In this document: piece after piece, positions 11,121 to 23,505 of the stretch
How positions within the stretch are numbered: position 1 is the stretch's first letter
How the letters are laid out: each line of letters starts with the position of its first letter
Source of the DNA: Phellopilus nigrolimitatus
Lineage: Eukaryota; Basidiomycota; Agaricomycetes; Hymenochaetales; Hymenochaetaceae
Length of the DNA stretch: 64,000 nucleotides
Assembly (NCBI GenBank): GCA_021029095.1
Contig: JAJOHG010000058.1
Location: forward strand, 62,001 to 126,000
Reading direction: 5' to 3'
The notes under the pieces: generated by a model
What the model saw: the letters and a program-made list of their open reading frames with translations, nothing else
Database searches by the model: none
Told to the model about the DNA's origin: nothing
Made by a program: the position numbers and the translations under genes

Positions 11121-12778
11121 ATGTTCTCAATTCGCTCAGATGTTGAATATGTCGACCCAGCGGAAGTTCCCCTTTGGGTCTTGGAAATTGACGACAACAT
11201 GTACGGCATATTGGCTATCCTGACTGTCCTTATCTATGACATCAGTTAAGTGACAAGTCAATATCCACCGACCCTTTCACAACGAAGAGCTCATTGCATT
11301 CTATAGTCACTACAATGGACAAAGAGGTCTGGTCTTTCCGTTACACCCGGCATAATGTTCTACTAAATGTAAACAAAAACAACAGGTCAAGTATTTCTGG
11401 GTAAGTCGACTTACCTCGTGTACGTTTTTTGAATCAGGCTGAATTTCATTTTGAGAATAGAGCGCTCCTCGAACTTTCGTCAGCCTAATATATTTTTCGG
11501 TTCCTGATATTCAACTTTTCTCCAAGCGAAAAAGGTAGCTTACGAGGAGAACCCGCATTCTAGAACCGTTACATCGGGATTTTCAGTGCTCTTGTGCATG
11601 TATGGTGTAAGTTAAACGAAGTTTCGAAGGCCATCATATTTGCTGATTTCATTTAGTTGCGACTTTCCATGCAGATTTGAAATTGTGAGTGTCTGTCCTT
11701 AACCAGAGAATTTGTATATAACTTTATAAATCACTCAGATGTAAGGATGCAAACAAATTCGCGCGAATAGTTGTGCTAAAAAAATGGGCCAGGCAATTTT
11801 ACTGTCTGGGCTCCAGCCCTTGCTGGTATGCTACTAAAATGTTTTGCCGCAAAGCCAATATAATTCTTATTCTTGTTTCCTAGATTGGATGATTGTTTTG
11901 TTCATTGACTGTAGGTGCTAACATGTCATCTTTGAGGTGTCATGTCGAATATCCCTCTTCGCTTCACAGACATTCTTTACATGAGAGTCATGGCCCTTTT
12001 TTCTCCAGGAAAGTTTTCCTATGTGATATATAAATTCTTTCCCACTAATTTTCTGGCATATGATAAATAGACAGAAGGCTAGATGTCTGCCTTCGAGCTA
12101 TGTTTGCTATCGAAGGAGCTTTTATGCTGGGTGTTCTTATTTATGGCACCTCATATGAAGGAGGTAAATACTATTTTTACTTGAACAACTACAACCATGT
12201 CCCTTTGGCTCAAACGTTATGTTTTTAGTCAATGTGACAGCTCTTGCAGAGGGTATTACTGTTTGTGCACAAAACCGAATAGAATCTGCAGTATGGATCA
12301 CACTGTATTGGTAAGTGCTTTATATTACTAGCTGACGACTTCTTGCTCAAAAATTGCATAGGACTGCCCCGATGACATATGAGTCTATCTTGATGGCTCT
12401 GGCTCTTTACAAAGCTGCTGAGATCTGGAGAATATCGGCCGGATTCCATGGCTTCAGTCTTGTCAGGGTGCTTGTCCAAGACCAAGCACTTTATTTCATC
12501 ATGTGATTTCTGTCCCTTTGTTCTTTTTACCTCCAACCAGTCTAACTCAGGTTGAAATTGACAGGATAATAGCTTGTGGCGCTGCAAAAATCATAAGTTT
12601 CCAGCCAATTTCCTCCACCTTCATAGTTGCCAATCTCTTAAATACAATCGGAAGTGCTTCTTTTTTCTGCGTCCTTGGTAGTAGGCTATTGGTTCATTTA
12701 AAGGAGGCAGGGGAAAGGGGGGTAAATGGTGGCACAAGCTATAGGGCAACTACGATGGGGGATATGGAATTTGCTTGA
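11121..12778 (+). pseudogene. DUF6533-type seven-helix membrane protein, damaged copy
   Basis: The first exon (11121-11244) encodes a first helix ending in LAILTVLIYDI. It continues through exon 11307-11326 (TTMDKE) and a 15-nt exon 11386-11400 (VKYFW), the family's helix 1-loop region. The expected next block (RK-W-S...FLNRY) is recognisable at 11529-11580 but has lost about two bases, and a TAG replaces a residue directly before NRYIGIFSALVH (TAG at 11563-11565). That TAG is part of a CTAG that could act as an in-phase acceptor, so a shortened product is possible. Later pieces match the family: MFAIEGAFMLGVLIYGTSYEG, then AEGITVCAQNRIESAVW, then TAPMTYESILMALALYKAAE, and the C-terminal GSRLLVHLKEAGERG...SDIEFA-like end (DMEFA, stop 12776-12778). 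Membership of the family is confident; loss of function is an inference. Two better preserved relatives lie at 17.5 and 23.5 kb on the other strand. Confidence 0.65.
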
Positions 12779-13505
12779 TTGTTTTTCTTTGTCTTCAAGG
12801 TAAAGAATCTCTTGTGATTGGGTTTGCTGTAAAGTCACCGGTGGAACAAATTTTTTTAGTCGTTGTTCTGATAATTATCCGCTCTTTCTTTTCTTTGCTG
12901 AAATCTATGTGTGTCATAATCATGTTCCGTGGCGAACAGCAAGTGACGGGAAAAGTAGTTTATATGTTTCTGCGTGTATCCCGCACGTTGTGTTGCGGTT
13001 CGAGCAGGAACCCAGGATAACTACACACGTTCAGGACCAACTAAGGCGACAATAAAATGATATCGGCACATTTAAAGACTTCTCGGGTCTACTAGCAGGA
13101 TCGTTGCATACGCGGATACATAGGGACACCAACTTCCGCCGAAGAAAAGTTTCCAAGGAGGATATCGGACCTTGAGCAAATGATCAGCATTGAAGACCAA
13201 TCAGTTAAATTTTAGTTATACTTACGTTGCGTGACTTTGATAACTTCCGGGCCTGAAGTGTCTTTGCCCTCATCCCCAGGCCGAGCGTAACTTGTGTCCG
13301 TGATACAGTGAACAGCAACTTTCACTAGCGGTGTATGCATGTGTCAGCATCTGAAAGAACAAGTCTACAAAAAACTCTCGTAGGCCGCCGAGTCGTAGCG
13401 ACAATTACAAGTTGGAGCAATGTTCCGACTGGATCCTCTATCGACATTTAGAGGCATTTCTCAACAGCCTTAACTGTATAATGCCTCTGTGAGGCCTCGC
13501 CCGCG
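12779..13505. other. Intergenic, nothing recognised
   Basis: This A+T-rich stretch lies between the damaged membrane-protein gene and a GC-rich relic. It holds no supported gene or repeat. Confidence 0.4.
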
Positions 13506-14110
13506 ATGAACGCGAGCGGCGGCGTGTCACCCGGCACGCTTGCAAGGGCACGCGCCCAGCAAGGAACTCCCGGTCGAGAGCATCGAGTCGACATTCCGCA
13601 TCGCGCAGCCGCAGCTGTTCACATCGTCGTCGTGTAGTAGCATGCCCTTCGGCACCTCATCCCTCTCGGAGCTGGCCGACATTGCCTCGCGCCAGTCCAC
13701 GCTGTCCCTCGTGCAGTCGCAACCTTCCTCGGCGCTCAACTTGCACTCGTTGATCACGACGCCCAAGCACCCGTTGCCCGTGCGCCGTCTCCCCTGCACG
13801 TGTGCCTTCCGCATGTGCTCACGCCGAGTTTCGCGGACAGTGGCCGCTCGAGTTCGAGAAGGACGACCACCGCTACCGCACGCTCTCAAAGCTCAAGAAC
13901 CTCGAGGCCGAGATCCAGGAGCACGAGCGTGAGGATAACCTCGTGTGCATCTACCACGGCTTGCGGCCTGGGGACGCGAGCAGCCCCGACTGCTCGCGAA
14001 TGTCTTGGTCACCCGGCGCTCGCACGTCCCACCCTTGGAGCAGCGGCCCGTCGCCTTACGCCCTAAAGGACCTCGACTGGCTAGGGAAAGGCGGTATAAG
14101 TGAATGTTAA
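13506..14110 (+). pseudogene. GC-rich coding relic of unknown family, frame broken twice
   Basis: Codon use here is strongly biased to C or G in third positions, unlike the flanks, but the biased frame changes twice. Frame A starts with MNASGGVSPGTLARARAQQ (13506). Frame B carries ELPVESIESTFRIAQPQ and SSLSELADIASRQSTLSLVQ (about 13565-13790). Frame C carries QWPLEFEKDDHRYRTLSKL and NLEAEIQEHEREDNLVCIYH (about 13810-14110). No splice pair that would join these was found, so two small indels are the simplest reading. I do not recognise the family. The last segment looks like a charged helix followed by a conserved-looking CIYHGLRPGD. It may be a fragment of a larger gene copied from elsewhere. 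Confidence 0.45.
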
Positions 14111-14907
14111 ATGACGACAAACGTAGTTGACGTTAATTGGCAATCCACTTAGATATGCAATGCAACTAAATCTCACCTACAGTCCTCGATGAGACGTACA
14201 GCTGCTCCTTCATCTTCTACAAAACGTCCATCCAGCTAGCGCGTGTTTCTAATCCCATTCAGTTTCCCTGTTTTGCACCAAAGGGATACTTTGCTTGACT
14301 ACAGCGAGCGAGATCCTGCCAGTAACATCAGTCAGCCTGTCGAAAGCAACAAACTTCATCTCCTCCCTCTTCATCAGTGATAAAGTATTATATTCAGTAT
14401 CTAAGGTCTTAGGTTTGTTTCAACTTCGCGTCTCACGTCGCAAGCAGCTAGTAAGTATTTTTGGATAGACGACAGTTGAGGAGAAAATTTACGCGCACTA
14501 GGATGTGGACAAAGACACCAATTGTTAACATCAGCAACGATTGAAGTCCGACGGTCGATAGCAAGGTCAGGCCCAGATGTATTTTTCCCCAATGAAACAT
14601 TCGCAACATAGATTACTTAAGAGAGTTCCGAAGGAGAATTTGCGCAAGATGCTCTGCCGTCTCCAGTATCACGCTGTGCGTCGGCTATTTGGAAGACATA
14701 ATCAGGTAGCTTGTGTTTCACATGTTGCCATACAGAATCTTGAAAACCGGCGCATGTATCCCTGGGTAGACCTATAACTTGTCTAGCAGGCGAGAATGTA
14801 TCGAGAGGTAAATATGACGGTCGCAGCAGTCCAGGTGCCACGGACTGTGACTGTGACAGCCGCGCGCAGTGCCAACGTACGCGACGTCGAGCAGAACGCC
14901 AACGACG
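14111..14907. other. Intergenic, promoter side of the Na+/H+ exchanger
   Basis: No gene is supported. The region from 14869 to 14907 is in frame with the exchanger and contains an upstream ATG at 14869, so the start of the exchanger is not fully certain. Confidence 0.45.
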
Positions 14908-17219
14908 ATGACCATGAATCTGCTCGCGCAAGCTACGTCGGCGCCAACGCTACCTCCGACGCCATCTCCCGAGCCCATCGCAGATGAAGAAGAATACTAC
15001 TCCTCATGGTCGCTTTTCCTTGTCTGCGTGCTCCTCATTATCTCGCTGTGGACGTCGTATTATCTTCAAATAAAACGCATCCGCGCCATTCACGAAACGC
15101 TTGTGTCTATCGTGTCGGGCATGTTTGTTGGTTTCGTTGTGCGTTTAGCTCCGGGACATTTGATTCGGGAAATGCTGGTGTGTCAGGATTGTCAGACTGA
15201 GCACGATGCCGACGTGTTGACATTGTACGACAGACATTTCGACATACCCTGTTCTTCAATCTCCTGTTACCTCCCATCATCTTGAACTCAGGCTACGAAC
15301 TTAAACAGGTAAGTTGTTGTTCAACTGAATATACTTGTCAATTGAATCTGCATCACAGGAAAGCTTCTTTCGTAACTTCGGGTCGATCCTCTTATTTGCA
15401 TTCCTAGGGACCTTTATCTCTGCGGTCGGACTAGGGCAAGTACATTCGTTTTTGTTTGGGGCCCGCTAATGTGAACCAAAACAGTGTGCTTGTGTACATC
15501 TGGTCTTTCCTCGGGTTAGAGTCCCTTAACTTGACGCTACTCGAATGCCTTATTTTCGGGTCTACACTCTCTGCAACGGACCCAGTAACCATCCTCGCTA
15601 TATTCAACCAGTACAAGGTTGATCCTAAGCTGTATAACATCATATTCGGAGAGAGTCTCTTAAACGATGCAGTTAGTATCGTCATGTATGAGTGAGTATC
15701 TCAGTTATCTCTCGGCCTTTTGCCTTTAACTTATCCCAATCGAAGAACTCTATCTCGGTTTCACGGAACGGAGATATATCTGTCTTCTCTTTTCCACGGA
15801 ACTGGCATATTCTTGCTCTCCTTTAGTGTGTCCATGGCTCTTGGAATTGCTTTCGGTCTCTTCATGTCCCTGACGCTCAAGCACTCGCTGCTTTCTCAAT
15901 TCCCAAAGATCGAATCTTGTCTCGTCGCCCTCTGCGCCTATACATGCTACTTCTTCTCGAATGGGCTCTCGATGTCCGGCATTGTGTCTCTTCTGTTCTG
16001 CGGCATCACGCTCAAGCACTACGCCTACCACACGATGTCTCGGCGCACGCAGCGCGCAACCAAGTATATATTTTCTATACTGGCCCAGTTGTCCGAAAAC
16101 TTCATCTTCATCTACCTCGGGATGTCGCTCTTCACGTCCCCGACTTCGGATGTGAAGGTGGGAAGCTATTTCAAGCCGCTGTTCATCATTATCACGACCG
16201 TCTCCGTCATCTTCGTGCGCTATGCTTCCGTATTCCCACTGTCCGAGGCCATCAACCTCTTTCAGCGACACGTGCGCGGGCAGCGTACAGACGAAATCCC
16301 GTACTCATATCAAATGATGCTCTTCTGGGCAGGCCTGCGCGGTGCAGTTGGCGTCGCCCTCGCAGCAGGCTTCCAGGGCGAGAACGCGCAGATCCTGCGC
16401 ACGACTGTTCTCCTCGTCGTCGTGCTCACTGTTGTGATGTTTGGCGGGACGACGGCGCACATGCTCGAGGTGCTCGGTATCCGCACTGGTGTCGAAGAAG
16501 ACGGCAGTAGCGACGAGGAAGACGCCGCGCTCCTCGCTAGAAGCGAATGGTATAGTGGGAGTGGCCGCCGCGGTTCAGAAAGCGGATCATGGGGACGCTA
16601 CCGCGATGACGACCCTTACGCTCAAGGCCGTGCCGCGCGCATCGCGACGCAGTACAACCACCACGCGCAAAGCCCGCGCTACACAAACCAGCAAAACATT
16701 TTCTCCGCAGCGTCGTCAGACTCATATGATTCAGATAGCGGCGAAGTGCTCCCTCTCGCGACGCCGACAGGCGAGCACCCGCCGGACGGCAGCGCAGGGC
16801 ATGTGAGGCGATCTTCAAGTCAGAGCGGGACGCCCGTGCTAGCGAGCGAAGAAGGAAAGTGGTTCCAGGCACTCGACGAGCGGTACCTGCTCCCGCTCTT
16901 CTCAAATGCGACGGCGAGCCGCACTTTCCACGCGCGGCGGCTGCGGCGCAGCGCGTCGGGACACACCATGCCAAGCGCGTCCACGCACATTCTGGATGTG
17001 GTCGAGGGCGTGACGCTTGCGGAGAGTGATGAAGAAGGTGCGCAGGAGGTCGATTTGCGGGAGGGCGCGCGGACCTGGGGTAGCGGGAGTGGAAGCGCTG
17101 GTATGAGTGCCACGGTGAGTGGTAGCGAACAGCCGTGGACGGCGACTGCGCGTGAGCAGCGGATCGCGAGCCCCGCATTGAGGACTCCTAGAGAGCCAGG
17201 AGGGAAGTTCATCTCATAG
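14908..17219 (+). CDS. NHX1: Endosomal/vacuolar Na+(K+)/H+ exchanger, Nhx1 type
   Basis: This is a CPA1 antiporter that moves Na+ or K+ into late endosomes and vacuoles in exchange for H+, affecting luminal pH and trafficking. Five exons (14908-15177, 15234-15308, 15359-15435, 15485-15691, 15746-17219) give about 700 residues. Landmarks are the inhibitor-site helix [20 protein letters not shown], the ion-site [12 protein letters not shown], the catalytic [16 protein letters not shown] (E and ND), and [13 protein letters not shown] near the last helices. A cytosolic tail of about 230 residues follows, acidic and Ser-rich ([11 protein letters not shown]...). The third intron must begin with GC (15436, GCAAGT) to keep GLG joined to VLVYIW. 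The start at 14908 ([13 protein letters not shown]) was chosen over an in-frame ATG at 14869 because the 13 extra residues look non-coding. The downstream gene converges on it. Confidence 0.94.
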
Positions 17220-17471
17220 TAACGCGGGTAGTACCGTGCGTGCGTTTAGAGCTTATTTTCTTTACTTTTTTGCTTGTTAGAACTATCTTGTCATTGATAT
17301 GGTCCATGTTTGTCGCCGATTGCGAGGCACTTAGTTTGTTACAAGAAAACGATACTACAAGGAATGACTATCCAGGTGTCCAACCGAACCTCAATAAAAA
17401 ATAAAAGTGCAAGGATAAAACAACTAAATAAAGAACTGAATTGCAGATCGTATCCAACACCTCTAGACCAT

Positions 17472-19574
17472 CTAAAATGCAAACGCCCCTCCCATTTCCT
17501 CCGGCCCCATGAGACCAAACACCACACCACCTTCCGACACAATCGCCGTCTGCTTCCACTCTACAGTCTCGTAGCTCTGAGCGACTGGAAGGCTGCTCAC
17601 GGCGATCGCGCTCAATGGGCGCGCCGTTGCAGTCATCGCCGCTATCGCCGCCGACCTACGCCTTCCAGCATGTCCATAGCTTCGCCAACGCTGCAATTCG
17701 AGCTCGATCTCGTGTGTCGTAGACGTAAGCTCTTCCGCGCTCCACGTTTGCGTGCGTGCGCGGTCGATGATGCCGCGCAGGTTGAGAACGAGGCGGCTCG
17801 CGCAGACGCTCATAACGGTGCGCAGGATCGGAACGAGCGAGCCAAGTAGCGCGGCGCGCTCACTCGGTAGCACGGCGTACATTACAAGGTTCGCGATGCT
17901 GGATGCTGATAGCACGAACAAAAATAGGAAAAATAAAATTTATAAGTACGAAATAAAACAAAATCGCACACGGGAATGCCTACCGAGGACGATGACGTAG
18001 TATGCGAAACCTGCAACGAAAAGAAATGGTTAAAATGCTGAAGCCAATGAAACACTTTCTTATCAACCATCGCGGAACAGGATTTTCACGACGGCGCCCT
18101 TCCCTTCCCCGTTCCTTCCTGAATAACACAAGTCACTTTAATACAAGTACTTAGGAAAGCACTTGAAATTTTTGAAGATCTCACGGATCATTATGATGCG
18201 CACAAGTGTCAGCACGAACACTGCAGCATCGAAGACCATCAGCGCCGCGACCGCTGGGACAATGAGTTTCTGAGACACGCTTGCGATGTCGCCGTAGCAG
18301 CCAAAGATCGATTGGATTCTGCACAGTGATAGGTGATAAATGTGAGTTAGGCACACAGGACAGAAGACGTGGCTGCAGCATCTGAACGAAGGCGTACCCG
18401 GGTTGTGTCGGCGTTGAAACTAATAAGAGGCCCGGAATATATCAGTGCGTCTGGCATTTTAGCTTAGTTTTGCTGCACATACATCGAACCGACCGCTCAA
18501 CAAGCCAGACGCAAACGGCGATGGCACAATCAGAAGACTGAATAAAGATATTAGGTGAGATGAGATGACGAGCAAAAGAGAAGAAACGTAGATATCAGAT
18601 CGCACAACACACCAAAACCAGGACGACAAGGAACGCGATGACCGTGCGGTTTCGCTCCCAAAGCGCCGCGGTTCGGAGGCAGAAAATGACTGTACAAAAA
18701 ATGCCTATGCGTTCGGCAACGAGTTTAGGCTGAACAAAAGGGAAAAACTCGTACGTTGGACCGGTATTATAAACGCCAACATAGACCTAAGAAAACAGTA
18801 AAAGAATGAGACGCTCTGTAAAACTCTTTAAAGGACCTCTAATCTCACCAGGCATCCAGGCGGTTGGACGCCTTGCAGCTTCAACACCGTAGTAGTCAGG
18901 GCGATGTGTGAAATATGAAACTAAGTGTACTGACAACTGAAATCGAATAAATGAGTCTTCGGAAAACACGTATTGAGATACTGCCTACCTCGAGATCGGA
19001 AGAGAAGTCCAAATCATCTGAGGTGAGGTAGAGAGATGAGGTGTAGAACGGGTCAGTGTAATTCGTCTGAGATAACAAGTCTTTCGATACTCACTTGCAA
19101 CTATTATAGCCGAAACCGCTACAACTGGATAGCGATTGAGGAAAAATAATGCTTTTCCCGTTGTCAATTTCGTGCTCCACACATATCTTAGCTTTCGAGA
19201 AGTATTAAAATCACCCTGTTTCTCGTTATTCAAGAGAAATCGACTAACTTCTCTGGAGTTTTCAGCAGTAAGTTCGTGTGATCAAAGTGAGGAAAGTATG
19301 AAACACACTCAGGGAAAGTCAGCAAAATATCGTAGACAAGTACAACGAGCGACGCGACTGGATATTATCACGTGTTTCAGCAATACCATGAAGGATGGGA
19401 AGGGATCAATCGAGTACATACGAGCTAAAGCCTTCGCAATTAAGGATCGCAGCGTGAGATCGGCCAATCTAGGTTGTAAAGAGCTAGACCACACACATTT
19501 GTAATCCTCAGATCATGTATGAAGTCTAGAAAGAGCGGGATATCAGCAGCAGCAGTACCGGCTTCGGCACTCAT
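17472..19574 (-). CDS. DUF6533-containing seven-helix membrane protein
   Basis: This is a member of a large basidiomycete family of unknown function with a receptor-like seven-helix layout. The start at 19574 gives MSAEAGTAAAADIPLFLDFI then DLRITN, the typical family opening. Exon 1 is 19493-19574, exon 2 is 19309-19357 (SLVVLVYDILLTFPE), a 4-nt exon lies at 19249-19252, and the next exon starts LRYVWSTKLTTGKALFFLNRYP. Later exons carry VIFCLRTAALWERNRTVIAF and helix 7 (FVLSASSIANLVMYAVLP). A cytosolic tail follows with RTVMSVCASRLVLNLRG and ends GGAFAF at 17475. LRTLALWERN-type and MSVCASRLVLNLR-type motifs are family hallmarks. Without the micro-exon the junction meets a stop at once. No lesion was found. 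A paralogue with the same exon pattern lies at 23506-25472. Confidence 0.82.
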
Positions 19575-22054
19575 AGCGAGTGACAACACATGCACACGGG
19601 GGGAAGGGTACTCCAGACAAGTACAAGGCCATATATATGTGACAGGCGCATAGAATCCAGGGCTTCCTGCGCCCGAGACGCAGCTCGTGAGAGTAATGAA
19701 TTATAAACGACTCTGGAGGATGTTTGTTGCCGCGCCCGAGGAGCAATCTGCATCAGAAGCATGGCGTCAGATGGAGAGAACAAGACCGCAAAAGAAGCCC
19801 GATAGCAGTTTCCGGAAGCCAATACACCTTGTCTTTATCGCAGCTGTGTCGTGGCAGAGTCATTAGTGCCAGGATGTGCCCAATCCTGCCATCCGAAATG
19901 AGGTACTGAGATGCAGTTGGCATTTGCGTAAGCAGTGCTCAAGCGTATCACAGACAAGCCGCCGAGAATAGAAGCTTCCGTTTGAGGCATGGACACTGAT
20001 ATGAACGGTGGTCGATTTTCGCATCTTTCAGAAGAGATTCGCAAAGGCACAATTTGATGAGGTGGTGATGTATCTTGTAGACCGCGGGAATAATTAGCAG
20101 TGGCATAAGCATAAATTTGTTCGCAGACATCGAGCAAGAAAGCTGTCGGTATGGCTAACCTCTGCCGAGCAAAACCAAAAACAAATAAACAAAAGGCAGC
20201 AGATGGAGGCAGAGGCTAGGTGATGCTGTGAGTAGTTTCAGTCCTCGTTGAACACACGGCAACAGGTCGTTTAAGCGGGGAGTTATCACGGGTTTTTCAA
20301 TGTTGTGTCATTCGAACTTTACTGGTCTTGACAGTGGTTGTTGATGCAAAGTGCAGACTGAGTCGACTTGCCACTTGACTCGCCAAAGAGGCGGTGCCCA
20401 GGGTCACGTGACAAACATTGATCTTAGCTTCGGTTCTTGCACGTCGCTCTTCATCATGACTATTTATTCTAAGCAAGTTGTTCCCTCCTTCAGACTGCTT
20501 GACAAAATAAAGGAGGAGCTTGGATGCCGACATTCCAAGAATTTTGTTTTGTTTACTCAGTTCCGACCCATGTATTTTTTATTTTATCTTTGAGAAGTTA
20601 GCCAGTTGACAAGTCTACACCATCTCACTTAGACTACTAGTCTTATCTTACTTTATTAAAGGCCCTCTTCGCATATATAAGGCCTGAATTTATATGAATT
20701 GCTACAATCCTCACTTAACGAGCTTCTTGTCAAGAAAGCAAGACCATTTCCACACGCTTATAATTTTCCATCATTCGTCTCTTGCAGATGCGAAGGAGTG
20801 GTCTGCCACTCCCAAGCGATGACTATAGTATTAAGAGTTATATGCCAGACTCGCGCCCTCTCTTCTCTTCACACATATAAGTATAACATATCCTATCGAA
20901 CGAGACACCAATTTTCCAAGAAATTCAGAAGCTTTATTTGTGTGGTTAGGCTAAAACTTTTCGATAAGCTATTGATCTCATAGCCAAGTATCCCTAGGTC
21001 CTTAGAATGATTTATCCATCAGCTTTAAGCTCTGTCATTATAGTGCTTCTGTCACATCTGACCTAACACATGACAAGAAGCAATCTGAAGGGTACCGAGA
21101 TTATCGATTAGTATGAATCTGAAGTTCCCTAATCTGTTGGTTTATTTGCTGATTATCCTTTTGGTATGTTGTCTTATACAGATTCTTTTCAGCAGATCAT
21201 TTCGTGATCTTCCTCGTCCACAATACTCCATAACGCATCACTTTTCTTCGATGTGTTTGCGGTTTGCGAGGTTCTCGGTAAACAAGCCATTTTTCGGTGG
21301 GCGGTTTAGGAAGAATCAAAAATCAAGTTCGATGAGTTTCAGTAGCCAGGATCGAGAATATGTATTCTCCATCATACCTTTGAGACGTATCACATTATCG
21401 AAAGGCTAGGATTCCCTAGCTCTAACGTACATTTCATTTCTTACTGCTTAGGATACTCGCTTTACTAAAGGGTAGCGTCTTTATTTTTGATTTCCCAGGC
21501 AATTTTCTATTCTCGTAAAACTGTAAATTTTCTCTCAACTACAGCCCCCCTTCTTTATAAAAAGAGATATGTTATTATCTACCGTTAGATATACATGTAC
21601 TTCACAAATCAAGAGGGAGACACCACAACTTCTAAGTCCTGACAGAGGTCCTCAGCGCAAGGAATCAAAAATGCACCGGTTTCATGGCAGGCTTGAATCG
21701 TCGGAAGCGACTGCAATTGATCCATACTATGACCACCAGTAACACGAGCATCGGATTAAGCAAGTCCCTCTTTTGTGGCGCGAGACGTTTTCGAGATCCG
21801 AAACGGTTCTGTGCGGAGTTTGAATATTTATGCTCCGACTGCACAGCCGGCCCCGAACACTTATAAGCGGCAAGCGACGACGAAACGCATGACTTTGTCG
21901 TGACCTCCACTTCATCCCGTGATCTCATCGCGCCCGACGTCGCGCTCGTCATCCCCGACACCACCGAAGCTATACACCGCCTTATCTTGCACTCGCCACC
22001 GCCAACGCGCGCCTTATCATCTAGGTTTGCTTGCTGTCGATAACGACATCGACA
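19575..22054. other. Long A+T-rich intergenic region upstream of the bHLH gene
   Basis: This is 2.5 kb between divergent genes. It is A+T-rich, with short frames only; one hydrophobic frame at 21113-21409 has no family match that I can name. It contains a perfect E-box palindrome at 20403-20412, listed separately. No RNA gene or inverted-repeat element was seen. Confidence 0.4.
20403..20412. promoter_or_regulatory. Cbf1-type E-box palindrome
   Basis: The 10-bp palindrome GTCACGTGAC matches the extended consensus bound by Cbf1-like bHLH proteins. It lies about 1.65 kb upstream of the bHLH gene at 22055. Its role is an inference from sequence alone; a perfect 10-mer could occur by chance in 64 kb. 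Confidence 0.3.
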
Positions 22055-23120
22055 ATGACAACCGCATCCCAACCTTCACCATCGGCGCAGTCTCCAACGC
22101 CTACTGCGCCTAATGTCTCCGCCGCCGCCGTCTCTAGCGCACTCCAGGCACTCAAGGACGTTTCTATCACCCAGAGCAACTCTAGCGGCCAGGTCAACAC
22201 TCAGGACCCCAATGTTCTGAACGCTCTTCTAAGCCTTTTTGGGGGTCAGAATCAAAAGGTACATACCTGTCAATTCTATTCCCAGCATGACCTCTGTGCA
22301 ATGCTCACCTTTTCCCTCCAGAAGCCAGCTGATCAGGTCAAGGAGGCCGCTGCGGAGACGCTTTCCAACCTTTCGCAGTCCGCAGGGCCGCCTTCTCACC
22401 AGTCGACTATCCATCCGCAGCTCCAAGAATCTGGCCCCAGCTCTCATCCACATGGACCGCCCTCGCTCGGCATGCCGCCGCCCGCACCTCCTTCTGATCA
22501 GGCAGATGAGGCAGCTGCTTCACCATCCGAACCGGGGAAGGCTATAACCCGACGGCAGAGGTCGGGTCCGCCGGCTGTAAACGGGTTTATTATGGCTACC
22601 GATGAGTGGAACCGCATGAGGAAGGATAACCATGTCCGTCATTCTATTTGCTCCCTCATACGTATTTCACTCTGAACCAACTTGCATACAGAAAGAAGTA
22701 GAACGCCGCCGGCGCGGGAATATCAACGAGGGGATTAATGAACTTGCGCGTATCGTGCCTAACGGAACAGGCGAGAAGGCTAAGGGTGCGATTCTGAGCC
22801 GCGCCGTACAGTACATCCACCACCTCAAGGAGAACGAGGCGCGCAATATCGAGAAGTGGACTCTCGAGAAGCTGCTTATGGATCAGGCGATGGGCGACCT
22901 TCAGGCACAGCTCGAGGACGTCCGCCGTATGTGGCAGGAGGAAGTCCATAAGCGTGAAAAGGCCGAGGCCGACGTTGTCACAGTCAAAGCAGAGCTCGCT
23001 CTCGCGACAGGTAGCAAGCGCCGCTCGGTGGCGGACACAGACACTGAGGCCGCAGTGGGAAAGAGCACCGAGGGCGACGGGGTTGAGCGGGGTGCAAAGC
23101 GGCCGAGGGTCGATGCTTGA
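22055..23120 (+). CDS. CBF1: bHLH transcription factor, Cbf1 type
   Basis: This is a nuclear E-box-binding regulator. In yeasts it controls sulphur amino acid genes and binds centromere element CDEI. Three exons (22055-22258, 22322-22633, 22692-23120) join in phase 0 to about 314 residues. The N-terminal half is low-complexity, rich in Ser, Pro, Gln and Ala. The conserved DEWNRMRKDNH leads across the last intron into KEVERRRRGNINEGINELAR, the basic region and helix 1. The His, Glu and Arg at relative positions 0, 4 and 8 are the class B residues that read CACGTG. Helix 2 is KGAILSRAVQYIHHLKE, followed by a long coiled coil (EKWTLEKLLMDQAMGDLQAQ) and an Arg/Lys-rich end (GAKRPRVDA). The dimerisation and DNA contacts are intact. 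Converges with the DUF6533 gene downstream. Confidence 0.92.
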
Positions 23121-23505
23121 AGTTGACGAACATATACATCCTCTTTCCCCTTCTTGCTAATACGTCTCTTGGTCCCTTCGTTTTTTTGTTTTCTTGCTAC
23201 TTTCTGCTGCTCACTCCGCTCGATGTACGCTATGTTGGCCGTGCCATTTTGCGCGTTTCTTTGTATTCCTACCATTTTGACATAGTGTAATCGTGATTCC
23301 CGTGTTTTACAAATTCCACTTCGTATATGACTAAAACGATAGCTATGCAACGTTTCGCTCTTCCTAGTCAGATAGTGCTGAGAAAAAATACAAATAACTT
23401 GAGAATGTGCACCGCTAGAATGCATTACAACTACAGTCCATAAAAATAAGGGAATAAAGTAGACGTTATGGCGATACTTCGCGTGTAGCCATCGACGCGA
23501 CCATA
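23121..23505. other. Intergenic between convergent genes
   Basis: Shared 3' region of the bHLH and DUF6533 genes. It is A+T-rich and no gene was seen. Confidence 0.5.

Noticed and set aside
13527..13889. Minus-strand frame of 120 codons over the GC-rich island.
   Set aside because: Codon bias supports the plus strand; this is a shadow.
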